A stretch of DNA of 47,337 nucleotides from Magnetococcales bacterium. GTDB lineage: Bacteria > Pseudomonadota > Magnetococcia > Magnetococcales > DC0425bin3. The notes under the pieces are model-generated. The model saw only the letters and a list, made by a program, of their open reading frames with translations. It did not search any database and was not told the origin of the DNA. The DNA is taken from assembly GCA_015231175.1 (NCBI GenBank), contig JADGBZ010000014.1, forward strand, positions 13,678 through 61,014, given 5' to 3'. The number at the start of each line of letters is the position of its first letter. Positions within the stretch are counted from its first letter, which is position 1. Of the stretch, positions 27,163 through 36,524 are shown in pieces. The position numbers and the translations under genes were made by a program.

Positions 27163-29634
27163 CTATTTTCCGAAAACGATGCGGGCCACCTCCGGGTATT
27201 TTTTGACAAAATGGACGGTGAACCCCTCGCGGATGTGGTCGGGAACCTCGCTGTAATCCTTGCGGCAGGCCTCAGGGAGGATCAACTCCCGGATGCCGAC
27301 GCGGCGGGCGGCGATCACTTTTTCCCGGATACCGCCCACGGCCAGCACTTGCCCGGTCAGGGTGATCTCACCGGTCATGGCGAGGCGACGCGGCACGGCC
27401 TCCTGTCGCATGAGCGAGAGCAGGACGGTGGTCATGGTGATGCCGGCGGAGGGTCCATCCTTGGGGGTCGCTCCCTCGGGGACATGCAGGTGGATGGTTC
27501 CCTCGATGTTGCTGAGATCGCCCTCCAGATTGTCGGCATGGGAGAGCAGGTAGCTGTAGGCAATCTGGGCGGACTCCTTCATGACGTCGCCCAGGGAGCC
27601 GGTCAAGGTGATGTGGGCCTTGTTGGCGTCGGAGCGGACACGCACCGCTTCCACGTCCAGGGTGGCCCCACCCATGGCCGTCCAGGCCAGGCCGGTCACG
27701 ATGCCGATGCCGCTCAACGGCTTCTCGTCCCGAAAATCGGGTTTGCCAAGAAAGGACTCCACCTCCATGCGGCCAACGCGGATGGGCTTTTCGGTTCCAT
27801 CCAGAATGCGCACGGCGGTTTTGCGGGCGATGGCGCCGATTTTTTGTTCCAGGCGCCGCACGCCGGCTTCGCGGGCATAACCATCGATGATGGTCCGCAG
27901 GGCGTCCGTGGCAATGCGCAAATCACCCCGGGCAAGACCATTCTTGACAAGCTGTTTAGGAATCAGATGATGACGGGCGATGCGCAGCTTCTCTTCGGCA
28001 ATATAGCCGGAGAGGCGGATCACCTCCATGCGGTCCAGGAGGGGGCGCGGTATGGTGTCCTGCTGGTTGGCGGTGCAGATGAACAGCACCTTGGAGAGGT
28101 CGAAACGCACGTCGAGATAGTGATCCAGAAACTCGGTGTTTTGCTCGGGATCAAGAACCTCCAGCAGTGCGGAAGCGGGGTCGCCTTGATAACTGGCGCC
28201 GATTTTATCCACCTCGTCGAGCATGATGATGGGGTTGGCCACCTTGGTGTGGCGGATGGCCTGGATAAATTTGCCCGGCATGGCCCCCACGTAGGTGCGG
28301 CGATGGCCCTTGATTTCAGCTTCATCCCGCATGCCGCCTACAGAAAAGCGGTAGAACTCCCGACCCACCGACCGGGCCACCGACCGGCCTACCGAGGTCT
28401 TGCCTACACCTGGAGGGCCAACCAATAAAATGATGGAACCGCCAATCTCACCCTTCAACTTGCCGACAGCGAGAAACTCCAGGATGCGTTCTTTCACGTC
28501 ATCCAGGCCATCGTGGTCGTCGTCCAGGATGCGGCGCGCCCGTTTCAGATCCACCTTGTCCTTCGAGTGAACCCCCCAGGGGAGAAGAGTCAGCCAGTCA
28601 AGATAGTTGCGGGTGACGCCATATTCCGATGAACTGGTCTCCAGGATGGCAAGTTTGTCCATCTCCTCGCGAATGCGATTTTGCCCCTCTTCCGAAAGAG
28701 TCAGGCTTTCGATGCGTTTGCGGAACCTCTCCAAGTCAGCGGTGCGGTCATCCTTGGTGATACCCAGCTCTTTTTGGATCTCCTTGAGTTGCTCACGTAA
28801 AAAAAAGTGGCGTTGGTTGTCGGAGATACCCTCTTCGACCTGTTTGGAAATTTTGTCCTGGAGTTTGACGATCTCCAGCTCTTTTTTGAGCAGGGCCAGA
28901 ACCTTCTCCATGCGGGTCACGATGGGCAGGGTCTCCAGGACTTCCTGGAGCTCTTCCCGGCTGGAGCTGGTCATGGAGGCGACAAAATCCGCCAACCGAT
29001 TGGGTTCGCTGAAGTTGTGACGCGACAGGAACATCTTGACCTGCTCCTGATAGAGCGAGTCATATTTGAGGATCTCTTTCAGGGTGTTGATGACCGCCAT
29101 GGTGTAAGGCTTCAAGGTGTCTGGATCCATCAACTCCGTGGCCGAGTCGTGGTGGATCACCCGGGCGCGCAGGGGACCGTCTTCCCCGGTCACGATCTCC
29201 CTGATTTCAAATCGCGAAATTCCCTCCGCCAAAAGTTTGACCTGCTTTTCCGACTCGTTGATGGCGGCTTCAAGGATGCGAACCACGGTGCCGAAGCTGA
29301 AAAGCTTTTCCGGGTTGTATACCTCCTGCCCCTCCTCGGCGCGGCTCAGGATGATGCCGAAAATTTTTCCGGGGGAGTTGAGCGCCCAGCGTATGGTCTC
29401 ATAATAAGGGGAACCTTCGACCTGAATGGGTGTCAACATGCCCGGAAAAAATGGCCGACCACCCAGGGGGTAGAGTACCAGCTCTTCCGGGAGCACCTCA
29501 TCGAACCGCATGGGCGAGTTGGAGCCGTCGGATGGGGGGGAGGAGGCTTCGGTTGGTTCAGCACTCGCATCCGTGTCGTTTTCTTCCGACTCTGCTGGTG
29601 GGGGAGATGCTTTTTTGGGTGGTTTGCTGGCCAT
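27163..29634 (-). CDS. lon: ATP-dependent protease Lon
   Basis: Lon degrades misfolded and short-lived regulatory proteins in the cytoplasm as a hexamer. The 823-aa protein has a charged, Pro/Glu-rich leader of about 45 residues, the LON substrate-binding domain, a coiled-coil segment, the AAA+ module with Walker A GPPGVGKT (near 405), and the protease domain with the Ser-Lys dyad: Ser in DGPSAG (near 729) and Lys in REKVIAA (near 772). The leader is longer than in the 784-aa E. coli enzyme. AGGAA precedes the ATG by 9 bases. Confidence 0.97.
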   Translation of the reverse strand: MASKPPKKASPPPAESEENDTDASAEPTEASSPPSDGSNSPMRFDEVLPEELVLYPLGGRPFFPGMLTPIQVEGSPYYETIRWALNSPGKIFGIILSRAEEGQEVYNPEKLFSFGTVVRILEAAINESEKQVKLLAEGISRFEIREIVTGEDGPLRARVIHHDSATELMDPDTLKPYTMAVINTLKEILKYDSLYQEQVKMFLSRHNFSEPNRLADFVASMTSSSREELQEVLETLPIVTRMEKVLALLKKELEIVKLQDKISKQVEEGISDNQRHFFLREQLKEIQKELGITKDDRTADLERFRKRIESLTLSEEGQNRIREEMDKLAILETSSSEYGVTRNYLDWLTLLPWGVHSKDKVDLKRARRILDDDHDGLDDVKERILEFLAVGKLKGEIGGSIILLVGPPGVGKTSVGRSVARSVGREFYRFSVGGMRDEAEIKGHRRTYVGAMPGKFIQAIRHTKVANPIIMLDEVDKIGASYQGDPASALLEVLDPEQNTEFLDHYLDVRFDLSKVLFICTANQQDTIPRPLLDRMEVIRLSGYIAEEKLRIARHHLIPKQLVKNGLARGDLRIATDALRTIIDGYAREAGVRRLEQKIGAIARKTAVRILDGTEKPIRVGRMEVESFLGKPDFRDEKPLSGIGIVTGLAWTAMGGATLDVEAVRVRSDANKAHITLTGSLGDVMKESAQIAYSYLLSHADNLEGDLSNIEGTIHLHVPEGATPKDGPSAGITMTTVLLSLMRQEAVPRRLAMTGEITLTGQVLAVGGIREKVIAARRVGIRELILPEACRKDYSEVPDHIREGFTVHFVKKYPEVARIVFGK

Positions 29635-29698
29635 GCAAGGGTTCCTCGACGCTGATCTGAAAATAGAAGAAAACTGGCGCCTGCCCGGTGCTCAACAA

Positions 29699-29772
29699 CG
29701 CATCGGGGTCCAGGGGGCTGGCTCCCTGGCAGGGTCTTGGACGGTGTCCTGGTTCGGGGCGCAGCCCTGACA
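29699..29772 (+). repeat. truncated GC-rich repeat copy
   Basis: This copy has the core from GCATCGGGGTCCAGGG to AGCCCTGACA and stops exactly where the next full copy begins with GTAAC. It lacks both outer ends, and its middle is altered. The two copies are in tandem between lon and erpA. Confidence 0.75.
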
Positions 29773-29917
29773 GTAACTATTCACCACCCGACCACGCATC
29801 GGGGTCCAGGGGGCTGGCTCCCTGGCAGGTCCAGGACAGAGTCCTGGTGGGGTTCGGGGCGAAGCCCTGACAAAGGTTTTCATATCCAGGCTTTTTTCGA
29901 AAGGGTACTGAGCCACA
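29773..29917 (+). repeat. GC-rich repeat copy upstream of lon
   Basis: It begins GTAACTATTCACC and holds the clearest form of the central hairpin: CCAGGAC, loop AGA, GTCCTGG. The distal end (GGGTACTGAGCCAC) is diverged from the family terminus. Confidence 0.8.
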
Positions 29918-29964
29918 TCGGAGAACCCGGGGCGGAAATCCAGGAAGGGTGAAAATGCCTCTGC

Positions 29965-30002
29965 AAAAAAGGGACGACAGGGGGGGGAGAAAATTTTCTC
30001 CC
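29965..30002 (-). terminator. candidate rho-independent terminator of erpA
   Basis: Downstream of the erpA stop on the minus strand, the palindrome GGGAGAAAATTTTCTCCC (29985-30002) is flanked by further G and C runs. A run of six T follows about 10 bases beyond the stem. The distance of the T-run makes it imperfect. Confidence 0.45.
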
Positions 30003-30017
30003 TCCCCCCTCATGGGG

Positions 30018-30380
30018 TTAATGCGCGTGGCCACAGCCACCGCCACCCTCGGGCTTCGGGCTGAACGAATTGCCACAGCCGCAACTGCTGGCGGCATTCG
30101 GGTTTTTGATCACGAAATGCGATCCGTTCAAATCGTCAACGAAATCGACTTCGGCGCCGCGCAGATAGTTGAGGGACATGGGATCGACCAAAACGCCGAC
30201 GCCATTTGACTCCACCAACAGGTCATGGGCATCCTGGTTTTCATCGAAGGTGAAACCGTATTGGAAGCCGGAGCAACCGCCACCGGAGACGAATATGCGC
30301 AACTTGAGGTTGGGGTTGTTCTCCTCCTGGAGGAGGGAGGTGAGCTTCTGCGAAGCGTTTTGCGTCAATGTCAGGGACAT
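30018..30380 (-). CDS. erpA: iron-sulfur cluster insertion protein ErpA
   Basis: This 120-aa A-type carrier passes Fe-S clusters to apoproteins. The three cluster cysteines are C36 ([11 protein letters not shown]), C100 and C102 (SCGCGNSF). The tail adds a Gly-rich stretch ending CGHAH, which could bind metal and is longer than the usual roughly 110-aa protein. It is a single gene here, divergent from the Nudix gene, with no isc or suf genes nearby, as is usual for erpA. Confidence 0.92.
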   Translation of the reverse strand: MSLTLTQNASQKLTSLLQEENNPNLKLRIFVSGGGCSGFQYGFTFDENQDAHDLLVESNGVGVLVDPMSLNYLRGAEVDFVDDLNGSHFVIKNPNAASSCGCGNSFSPKPEGGGGCGHAH

Positions 30381-30438
30381 GGTGGGGGGAGCTCCTGTGC
30401 TGGTCGTTGGATGTTCGCATCCGGGAGGTCAGGTCACA

Positions 30439-30468
30439 TTGTCGATAGATACGCAGTCGGCCTATTGT
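30439..30468 (+). promoter_or_regulatory. weak candidate promoter of the Nudix gene
   Basis: TTGTCG (30439-30444) and TATTGT (30463-30468) are 18 bp apart; each matches four of six consensus bases. The Nudix ATG is 26 bases further on. Confidence 0.3.
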
Positions 30469-30493
30469 AGCGAAATCGTCAGCCGGAGCAATC

Positions 30494-30991
30494 ATGAAAG
30501 CGCAGGATATGGCCATGATGAGATATTGTCCCTTGTGCGCCCAGGCCCTGATCGAGAGGGAGATGGAGGGTCGGGTTCGGCAGGCCTGTCCCGGGTTGGG
30601 GTGTGATTTTGTCCACTGGGACAACCCGGTGCCGGTTGTGGCCGGGATTGTCGAGGTGGCGCGTGGGGTTGTTTTGGCCCACAACAAGGCTTGGCTGCCA
30701 GGCAAATATTCGGTGATCACCGGTTTTCTCGAACGTGGGGAGAGTCCCGAGGAGGGGGTGCGGCGGGAGTGTCGCGAAGAGCTGGGGTTGCAACCCCTGT
30801 TCGTTGCTCTGGTCGGCCTTTACCCCTACGTCAGGGCCAATCAGGTCATCATTGCCTACCACCTGAGCGCCGAGGGGGAGATCGTGCTGGGGGAGGAGCT
30901 GGACGATTATAAAATCATTCCCAAGAGGAAGCTCAAGGGGTGGGATTTCGGGACAGGTCTGGCAGTGACGGATTGGTTGAAAAGGGGGTGA
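30494..30991 (+). CDS. Nudix hydrolase with zinc ribbon
   Basis: The 165-aa protein has an N-terminal zinc ribbon (C12, C15, C32, C37) and a complete Nudix box at 77-99 (GFLERGESPEEG...REELGL). This matches the layout of NudC-type NADH pyrophosphatases without their N-terminal domain, so hydrolysis of NADH, NAD-capped RNA ends or another nucleoside diphosphate is plausible. GGAG lies 5 bases before the ATG. Confidence 0.9.
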   Translation: MKAQDMAMMRYCPLCAQALIEREMEGRVRQACPGLGCDFVHWDNPVPVVAGIVEVARGVVLAHNKAWLPGKYSVITGFLERGESPEEGVRRECREELGLQPLFVALVGLYPYVRANQVIIAYHLSAEGEIVLGEELDDYKIIPKRKLKGWDFGTGLAVTDWLKRG

Positions 30992-30998
30992 CCGGAGA

Positions 30999-31305
30999 GT
31001 GGCACATTGCTATGCGATGGTCAAAGAGGTGAAGCAACGGACAGGGGGGCGGACGGATATCTTGCTGACCTCCGATGAACATGCGTCCTACAAACCGGCT
31101 ATTGAATCAGCCTATGCGGCTGAAGAGCAGCGACCGCAACAGCGCAGTTCCAAGAAGGCTAAACGAACCATGCCCAAGAACCTGTGCTATGCGACAGTCC
31201 GCAAGGAAAGATCGAACGCCTGCCATGTCCGCAGGCCTTGCTGATCATATTTGGTCAACCCGGGAGTGGGTGACGTTTCCAGCAAGGCCGATTAGGTCAC
31301 CGTGA
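30999..31305 (+). pseudogene. decayed IS1-like DDE transposase
   Basis: The first frame (30999 to about 31205, GTG start) reads ILLTSDEHASYKPAIESAY and later PKNLCYATVRKER, a pattern familiar from IS1-like transposases. The next frame (about 31210-31305) continues with TPAMSAGLADHIWSTREW and ends at a stop, matching the C-terminus of the same kind of protein. The segment normally between these two parts is missing, so the gene has lost its N-terminus, an internal stretch and its reading frame. It is not functional. Confidence 0.6.
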
Positions 31306-31317
31306 GACACCACCCAA

Positions 31318-31467
31318 ATGCTGACCCATATCCAGGTCGATTTGTTGATTCAGGCCATGGCCACCTTCGGCGCCGAACACAACGGCATCTCCTGGGAGCA
31401 ATCCCAGGCTCAGTATGGGGACGAGACCCGCGCCATTCTGGCGACCCATTGGGAAAGGGCGGCGTGA
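31318..31467 (+). CDS. possible 49-aa open frame of unknown origin
   Basis: This short frame reads MLTHIQVDLLIQAMATFGAE and ends ILATHWERAA. The composition is protein-like, without low complexity, but there is no clear ribosome binding site and I do not recognise it. It may be a fragment left beside the transposase relic. The remaining bases to 31685 hold nothing I can identify. Confidence 0.25.
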   Translation: MLTHIQVDLLIQAMATFGAEHNGISWEQSQAQYGDETRAILATHWERAA

Positions 31468-31685
31468 GCTGGAAGGGCACTGAATCGCCACGAATATTTC
31501 TGCCGTCAGGGTCTCCGGGCCGGTGCCAGGTTTGGCGCGGTGCTGATCGTGAAGCATTGTGTCGCAAGGGATTTGGGCTTAGGTTATGCCGCAAATCGGC
31601 GTTGGAGGCGCCCTTCGTTGGGAGATTTTGCCGCCTGCCACCCGTAGGGTGTGGCCAAAGGGGATCCGCCAAAGGGGAGACGATT

Positions 31686-32720
31686 GTGAGCAAGGTTGCT
31701 TTGATCACCGGAATCACCGGCCAGGATGGCGCCTATCTGGCGAAACTGCTCCTGGAGAAGGGTTACGCCGTTCACGGGGCGTGCCGGCGCAGTTCGTCAC
31801 TGAACCTGTGGCGGTTGGAGGCGTTGGGCATCCAGGACCAGGTCAACTATGTCCCCCTGGAACTGACGGAGTTCACCAATATTCTGCGTGTGATCGAAAA
31901 GGTCAAACCGGACGAAATCTATAACCTTGCTGCCCAGAGCTTTGTCCACGTTGCCTTCGAGCTGCCTCACTATACCTCCATGGTCAGCGGCATGGCCGTG
32001 TTGAATTTTCTGGAGATTATTCGCGAGGTCAATCCGTGGATTCGTTTTTATCAGGCTTCGACCTCGGAAATGTTCGGCCAGGTGGTGGAGATCCCCCAAA
32101 CGGAAAACACCCCCTTCTATCCGCGCAGCCCCTATGCCGTGGCCAAACTGTTTGCCCACTGGATGGTGGTCAATTATCGGGAAGCTTACAACCTGCACGC
32201 TTCGTCTGGCATCCTCTTCAACCATGAGTCCCCTTTGCGGGGCATGGAGTTTGTCACCCGCAAAATTACCGCCGGATTGGCCAGGATACGCCATGGTCAA
32301 CAGGATTTGCTGGAGCTGGGCAACCTGGATGCCCTGCGCGACTGGGGCTTTGCCGGCGATTATGTAGAGGGAATGTGGCGCATGCTGCAACAGGAAAAAC
32401 CCCAGGATTATATCCTGGCCATGGGCAGCAACAACTCCGTGCGCGAGTTTGTGGAGATCGCCGGGCAGGCAGTGGGGTTTGATCTGATCTGGGAGGGTTC
32501 CGGCGCCGAGACCCTGGGAAGGGACCGGAAGAGTGGCCGGGTTTTGGTGCGTGTCAATCCCGAATTTTACCGCCCTGCCGAGGTTGAACAACTTTGTGGC
32601 AACCCTGCGCGCGCCAAAGCCGATATGGGATGGCAGCCCAAGGTGGACCTGAAGGGACTGGTGGAGATGATGGTCCACGCCGATATGGATCGCGCCGCCC
32701 GGGGTCGGATCCAGTTTTGA
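31686..32720 (+). CDS. gmd: GDP-mannose 4,6-dehydratase
   Basis: GMD converts GDP-mannose to GDP-4-keto-6-deoxymannose, the precursor of GDP-fucose, GDP-rhamnose and GDP-perosamine used in surface polysaccharide. The 344-aa protein is an extended SDR with the NADP-binding motif GITGQDGAYLA near the start, the STSEMFG segment and the catalytic pair Y150 and K154 (SPYAVAK). The GTG at 31686 follows AGGGGAG by about 7 bases and matches the family N-terminus; the frame open from 31302 is not part of it. No downstream reductase or aminotransferase is in the window. Confidence 0.92.
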   Translation: MSKVALITGITGQDGAYLAKLLLEKGYAVHGACRRSSSLNLWRLEALGIQDQVNYVPLELTEFTNILRVIEKVKPDEIYNLAAQSFVHVAFELPHYTSMVSGMAVLNFLEIIREVNPWIRFYQASTSEMFGQVVEIPQTENTPFYPRSPYAVAKLFAHWMVVNYREAYNLHASSGILFNHESPLRGMEFVTRKITAGLARIRHGQQDLLELGNLDALRDWGFAGDYVEGMWRMLQQEKPQDYILAMGSNNSVREFVEIAGQAVGFDLIWEGSGAETLGRDRKSGRVLVRVNPEFYRPAEVEQLCGNPARAKADMGWQPKVDLKGLVEMMVHADMDRAARGRIQF

Positions 32721-32751
32721 TGTTCGCACCACCACAAAGCCTGACATGAAA

Positions 32752-32898
32752 ACAACAGTTCAGCCCCCTCTCAAGAGAGGCTTTGACATGAAAGCCCTTG
32801 TTAGAGCTTCGCCCCGAACTCCACCAGGACGCTGTCCAGGATCTGCCAGAGAGCCAGCCCCCTGGACCCCGATGCGTCGTCAGGCGCTGAACAGTTAC
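32752..32898 (-). repeat. 147-bp GC-rich repeat abutting the msbA start
   Basis: This inverted copy runs from ACAACAGTTCAG to GCTGAACAGTTAC and is exactly as long as the copy at 26987-27133. Its end lies 2 bases before the msbA ATG, so the bases where a ribosome binding site should be belong to the repeat. Confidence 0.8.
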
Positions 32899-32900
32899 AC

Positions 32901-34661
32901 ATGAAACGGGTATTGGATCAAGCCCGCCTGGAGCTGTTGCGGCGTTTCTGGTCTCTGGTTTGGCCTTACCGCTGGTACCTGCTGCCTGCATTTGTGGGTA
33001 TGCTTCTGCTGGCTGCCACCGATGGGGCCATTGCCTACTTTGTTCAACCCATTCTGGATCATGTGTTCATCAATCAGGACGCGACCACCCTCTACTCCAT
33101 GCCGTTCTTGCTCCTGGGCATTTTCGCGTTGCGCGGTGCCGCCTATTTTGTCCAACGCTACTGCATGGAACTGGTCGGCAACCGGGTGGTGCGCCAGCTT
33201 CAGGTCGAGTTGTATCGCCACCTGCTCTCCATGGACATGAGCTACCTGCACTCCCAAAGCGCCGGCAGCCTGATCTCGCGGGTCATCAACGACACCAATC
33301 TGCTCAAGGGGGCCGCATCGACGACCATCTCCAACCTGCTTGGCGAGGGGTTGTCGGTCCTGTTTCTGGTCGGGGTGTTGTTTTACCGTGACGCCAAATT
33401 GGCCTTGATGGCCATGATCGGCATGCCCCTGGCTGGTTATCTGATCATCCATTTTGGCCGTCGCATGCGCCGCTACAGCCGAACCCGCCTGGAATTGATG
33501 GAAGGGGTGGTTGCCCATCTGGAGGAGAGCATCTCCGGCTTGCGGATCGTCAAGGCGTTTTGCATGGAGTCTTTTGAGCGGGCCGCCTTCCGCAAGGAGA
33601 CCAAGGCCGTTCTGAAGAATCAAATGCGTGCCGCCGTGGTCAACTCCCTTTCCAACCCATCCATGGATCTGGTGGCCGGATTTGCCATTGCCGGGGTTGT
33701 TTTCTATGGCGGTCAATCGGTGATCGATCACACCACAACGACCGGCAACTTTTTTTCCTTCATCACCGCCCTGCTGATGGCCTACACCCCCATCAAGCGG
33801 CTTTCGGGCTTGAACAACTCCCTCCAGGAGAGTTTCGCCGCCATCGACCGTATTTTTCACTTTCTGGACATCAAACCCCAAATCGTCAACCCGCCGCAGG
33901 CGATCGCGTTGCCGCCCATTCGTCACGCCCTTCGCTTTGACGGGGTGACTTTTGCCTACGGTCCGGGACAGGAGCCGGTTCTCAAGGAGATCGACCTGGA
34001 GATCAAGGCCGGAGAGAAGGTGGCCCTGGTGGGCGCCAGCGGCAGCGGCAAGAGCACCCTGGTCAACCTCGTGCCACGCTTCTTCGACTGCACTTCGGGC
34101 CGCATCACCATCGATGGCCGGGATATTCGGGAGGCGACCCTGACTTCGTTGCGCGCCCAGATTTCCATGGTGACCCAGGAGATCATTCTGTTCAACGATA
34201 CCATTCACCGCAATATTGCCTACGGGGATCGCAATCGCACTCCCGAGGAGGTCCAGGCTGCTGCCATGGCGGCCAATGCCCAGGAGTTTATCCTGGGTTT
34301 CCCCGCCGGTTATGCGACGCGCATGGGTGATCGGGGCATCATGTTGTCCGGCGGGCAGCGTCAACGGGTCTCCATTGCCCGTTCCCTGCTCAAAAATGCC
34401 CCGATCCTGATCCTGGACGAGGCCACCAGCGCCCTGGACACGGAAAGCGAGCGCGCCGTCCAGGGAGCCCTGGATGTTCTCATGCAGGGCCGCACCACCC
34501 TGGTGATTGCACACCGGCTCTCCACCATCCGCAATTGTGACCGGATCGTGGTGTTGGAGGCCGGACGGATCATCGAAATGGGCACCCACGAGGAGCTGTT
34601 GGCCAAAAACGGTGAGTATGCCCGTTTTCACCGGTTACAGTTCGACTATGACACCCCTTGA
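32901..34661 (+). CDS. msbA: lipid A exporter MsbA-type ABC transporter
   Basis: This 586-aa half-transporter flips lipid A-core across the inner membrane. It has six membrane helices (about 20-310) and a nucleotide-binding domain with Walker A GASGSGKS (near 376), signature LSGGQRQR (near 482), Walker B LILDEATSALD (near 502) and the H-loop in IAHRLST. It starts directly after a mobile repeat with no clear Shine-Dalgarno sequence. The typA gene follows by 18 bp. Confidence 0.93.
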   Translation: MKRVLDQARLELLRRFWSLVWPYRWYLLPAFVGMLLLAATDGAIAYFVQPILDHVFINQDATTLYSMPFLLLGIFALRGAAYFVQRYCMELVGNRVVRQLQVELYRHLLSMDMSYLHSQSAGSLISRVINDTNLLKGAASTTISNLLGEGLSVLFLVGVLFYRDAKLALMAMIGMPLAGYLIIHFGRRMRRYSRTRLELMEGVVAHLEESISGLRIVKAFCMESFERAAFRKETKAVLKNQMRAAVVNSLSNPSMDLVAGFAIAGVVFYGGQSVIDHTTTTGNFFSFITALLMAYTPIKRLSGLNNSLQESFAAIDRIFHFLDIKPQIVNPPQAIALPPIRHALRFDGVTFAYGPGQEPVLKEIDLEIKAGEKVALVGASGSGKSTLVNLVPRFFDCTSGRITIDGRDIREATLTSLRAQISMVTQEIILFNDTIHRNIAYGDRNRTPEEVQAAAMAANAQEFILGFPAGYATRMGDRGIMLSGGQRQRVSIARSLLKNAPILILDEATSALDTESERAVQGALDVLMQGRTTLVIAHRLSTIRNCDRIVVLEAGRIIEMGTHEELLAKNGEYARFHRLQFDYDTP

Positions 34662-34679
34662 GAAACGAGACAAAATCCG

Positions 34680-36512
34680 ATGGATTCCGTAGACCATCTG
34701 CGCAATATTGCCATCATCGCCCATGTCGATCACGGCAAGACCACCCTGGTGGATAAATTATTACAACAATCCGGCACCCTGGAATCGCGTGGGCCGATAC
34801 GCGAGAGGGTCATGGACTCCAATGACCTGGAGCGGGAGCGCGGCATCACCATCCTGGCCAAGAACACGGCCATCCGTTGGGGCGAATTCCGGATCAATAT
34901 TGTCGATACCCCGGGGCATGCCGATTTTGGCGGCGAGGTGGAGCGTGTGCTCTCCATGGTGGACTCCGTCCTGCTGCTGGTGGATGCCGTCGACGGCCCC
35001 ATGCCACAGACCCGCTTTGTCACGCGCAAGGCCTTTGACATGGGCATCACCCCCATCGTCGTCATCAACAAGGTGGATCGCCCCGGTGCTCGGCCCGACT
35101 GGGTCGTGGACCGTACCTTCGATCTTTTCGACCGCCTGGGCGCCACCGAACACCAGCTGGATTTTCCCATCGTCTATGCCTCGGCCCTGGAAGGTTGGGC
35201 CATTCTGCACCTGGATGAGCCTCATACCGATCTGGGCCCCCTGTTTAAAACCATCATCGACCGCGTCTCTCCTCCCAAAGTGGATCCGGAAGGATCTTTC
35301 CAGATGCAGGTGTCGGCCATGGATTACGACAACTATGTCGGCGTGGTTGGTGTCGGTCGCATTCAGAGGGGTCGCATTCTGACCAACAATCCGATTGTGG
35401 TGGCCGCTCCAGATGGAACCCGGCGTCCAGGCAGAATATTGCAAATCTTCTCCTACATGGGGCTGGGTCGAACCGAAGTTCCGGAGGCCTCGGCTGGCGA
35501 CATCATCGGCTTTTCCGGTGTGGGTGGCCTGGGCATTTCCGACACTCTTTGCCATCCGGATTGTGTGGAGCCTCTTCCACCCCTGGTGGTTGACGAACCG
35601 ACCATCAGCATGACCTTTCAGGTCAATGACTCACCCCTGGCCGGTCGCGAGGGTAAATATGTCACGAGCCGCCAACTGCGTGACCGCCTTTTTCGGGAGC
35701 TCGAACACAATGTGGCCCTCAGGGTGGAGGAGACCGAAGATGCGGATAAGTTCAAGGTCTTCGGGCGGGGTGAGCTGCACCTGGGCATTTTGATCGAAAA
35801 CATGCGCCGGGAGGGGTACGAACTGGGCGTCTCTCGTCCCGAGGTGATCGTGCGCACCCAGGATGGCAAGCCGACCGAGCCCTATGAACAACTCACCGTG
35901 GATGTGGAAGATCAGCATCAGGGCGCCATCATGGAGGCGCTGGGCAACCGCCGTGGCGATCTCGCCGACATGGTCCCGGATGGTCGGGGTCGGGTACGGC
36001 TCGACTACATGATCCCGGCCCGGGGATTGATCGGTTTTCTGACCGAATTTCGCACCCTGACCTCAGGCAGCGGGTTGATGTACCACGTTTTTGATCACTA
36101 CGGCCCCATGATTCAGGCCACCATCGGTCAGCGTAACAATGGCGTCCTGGTGGCCAAGGAAGATGGCAAGGCGGTCGCCTACGCCTTGTTCAACCTACAG
36201 GAACGGGGTCGTCACTTCATCGCTCCAGGCGAGATTGTCTATGAGGGGATGATCATCGGTGTCCACATTCGCCGGGGGGATTTGGTGGTCAACCCTATGA
36301 AGGGCAAACAGCTCACCAACATGCGGGCCTCGGGCAGCGATGAAAATGTCATCCTCACTCCGCCCTTGCGTCTCAGCCTGGAAGAGGCGCTCGAATTCAT
36401 CGACGATGACGAACTCGTCGAGGTCACCCCGCGCAGCATCCGCCTGCGCAAAAAGCAACTGAAAGAGAATGACCGCAAGAAGTCCAGCCGCTCACGCGCC
36501 CCAGCCGCCTGA
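34680..36512 (+). CDS. typA: ribosome-binding GTPase TypA/BipA
   Basis: TypA is an EF-G-like translational GTPase that binds 70S ribosomes and assists 50S assembly and growth at low temperature or under stress. The 610-aa length is typical. G1 AHVDHGKTT (14-22), the DTPGH G3 motif and NKVD G4 are intact, followed by the beta-barrel, two EF-G-like domains and the family C-terminal domain with a basic tail. It is probably co-transcribed with msbA. Confidence 0.97.
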   Translation: MDSVDHLRNIAIIAHVDHGKTTLVDKLLQQSGTLESRGPIRERVMDSNDLERERGITILAKNTAIRWGEFRINIVDTPGHADFGGEVERVLSMVDSVLLLVDAVDGPMPQTRFVTRKAFDMGITPIVVINKVDRPGARPDWVVDRTFDLFDRLGATEHQLDFPIVYASALEGWAILHLDEPHTDLGPLFKTIIDRVSPPKVDPEGSFQMQVSAMDYDNYVGVVGVGRIQRGRILTNNPIVVAAPDGTRRPGRILQIFSYMGLGRTEVPEASAGDIIGFSGVGGLGISDTLCHPDCVEPLPPLVVDEPTISMTFQVNDSPLAGREGKYVTSRQLRDRLFRELEHNVALRVEETEDADKFKVFGRGELHLGILIENMRREGYELGVSRPEVIVRTQDGKPTEPYEQLTVDVEDQHQGAIMEALGNRRGDLADMVPDGRGRVRLDYMIPARGLIGFLTEFRTLTSGSGLMYHVFDHYGPMIQATIGQRNNGVLVAKEDGKAVAYALFNLQERGRHFIAPGEIVYEGMIIGVHIRRGDLVVNPMKGKQLTNMRASGSDENVILTPPLRLSLEEALEFIDDDELVEVTPRSIRLRKKQLKENDRKKSSRSRAPAA

Positions 36513-36524
36513 TGCAACACCGAG

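Noticed and set aside
31302-31685. 128-codon N-terminal extension of gmd
   Set aside because: The extension is Arg/Gly-rich, runs over the transposase relic end, and the family N-terminus begins at the GTG with a good ribosome binding site.
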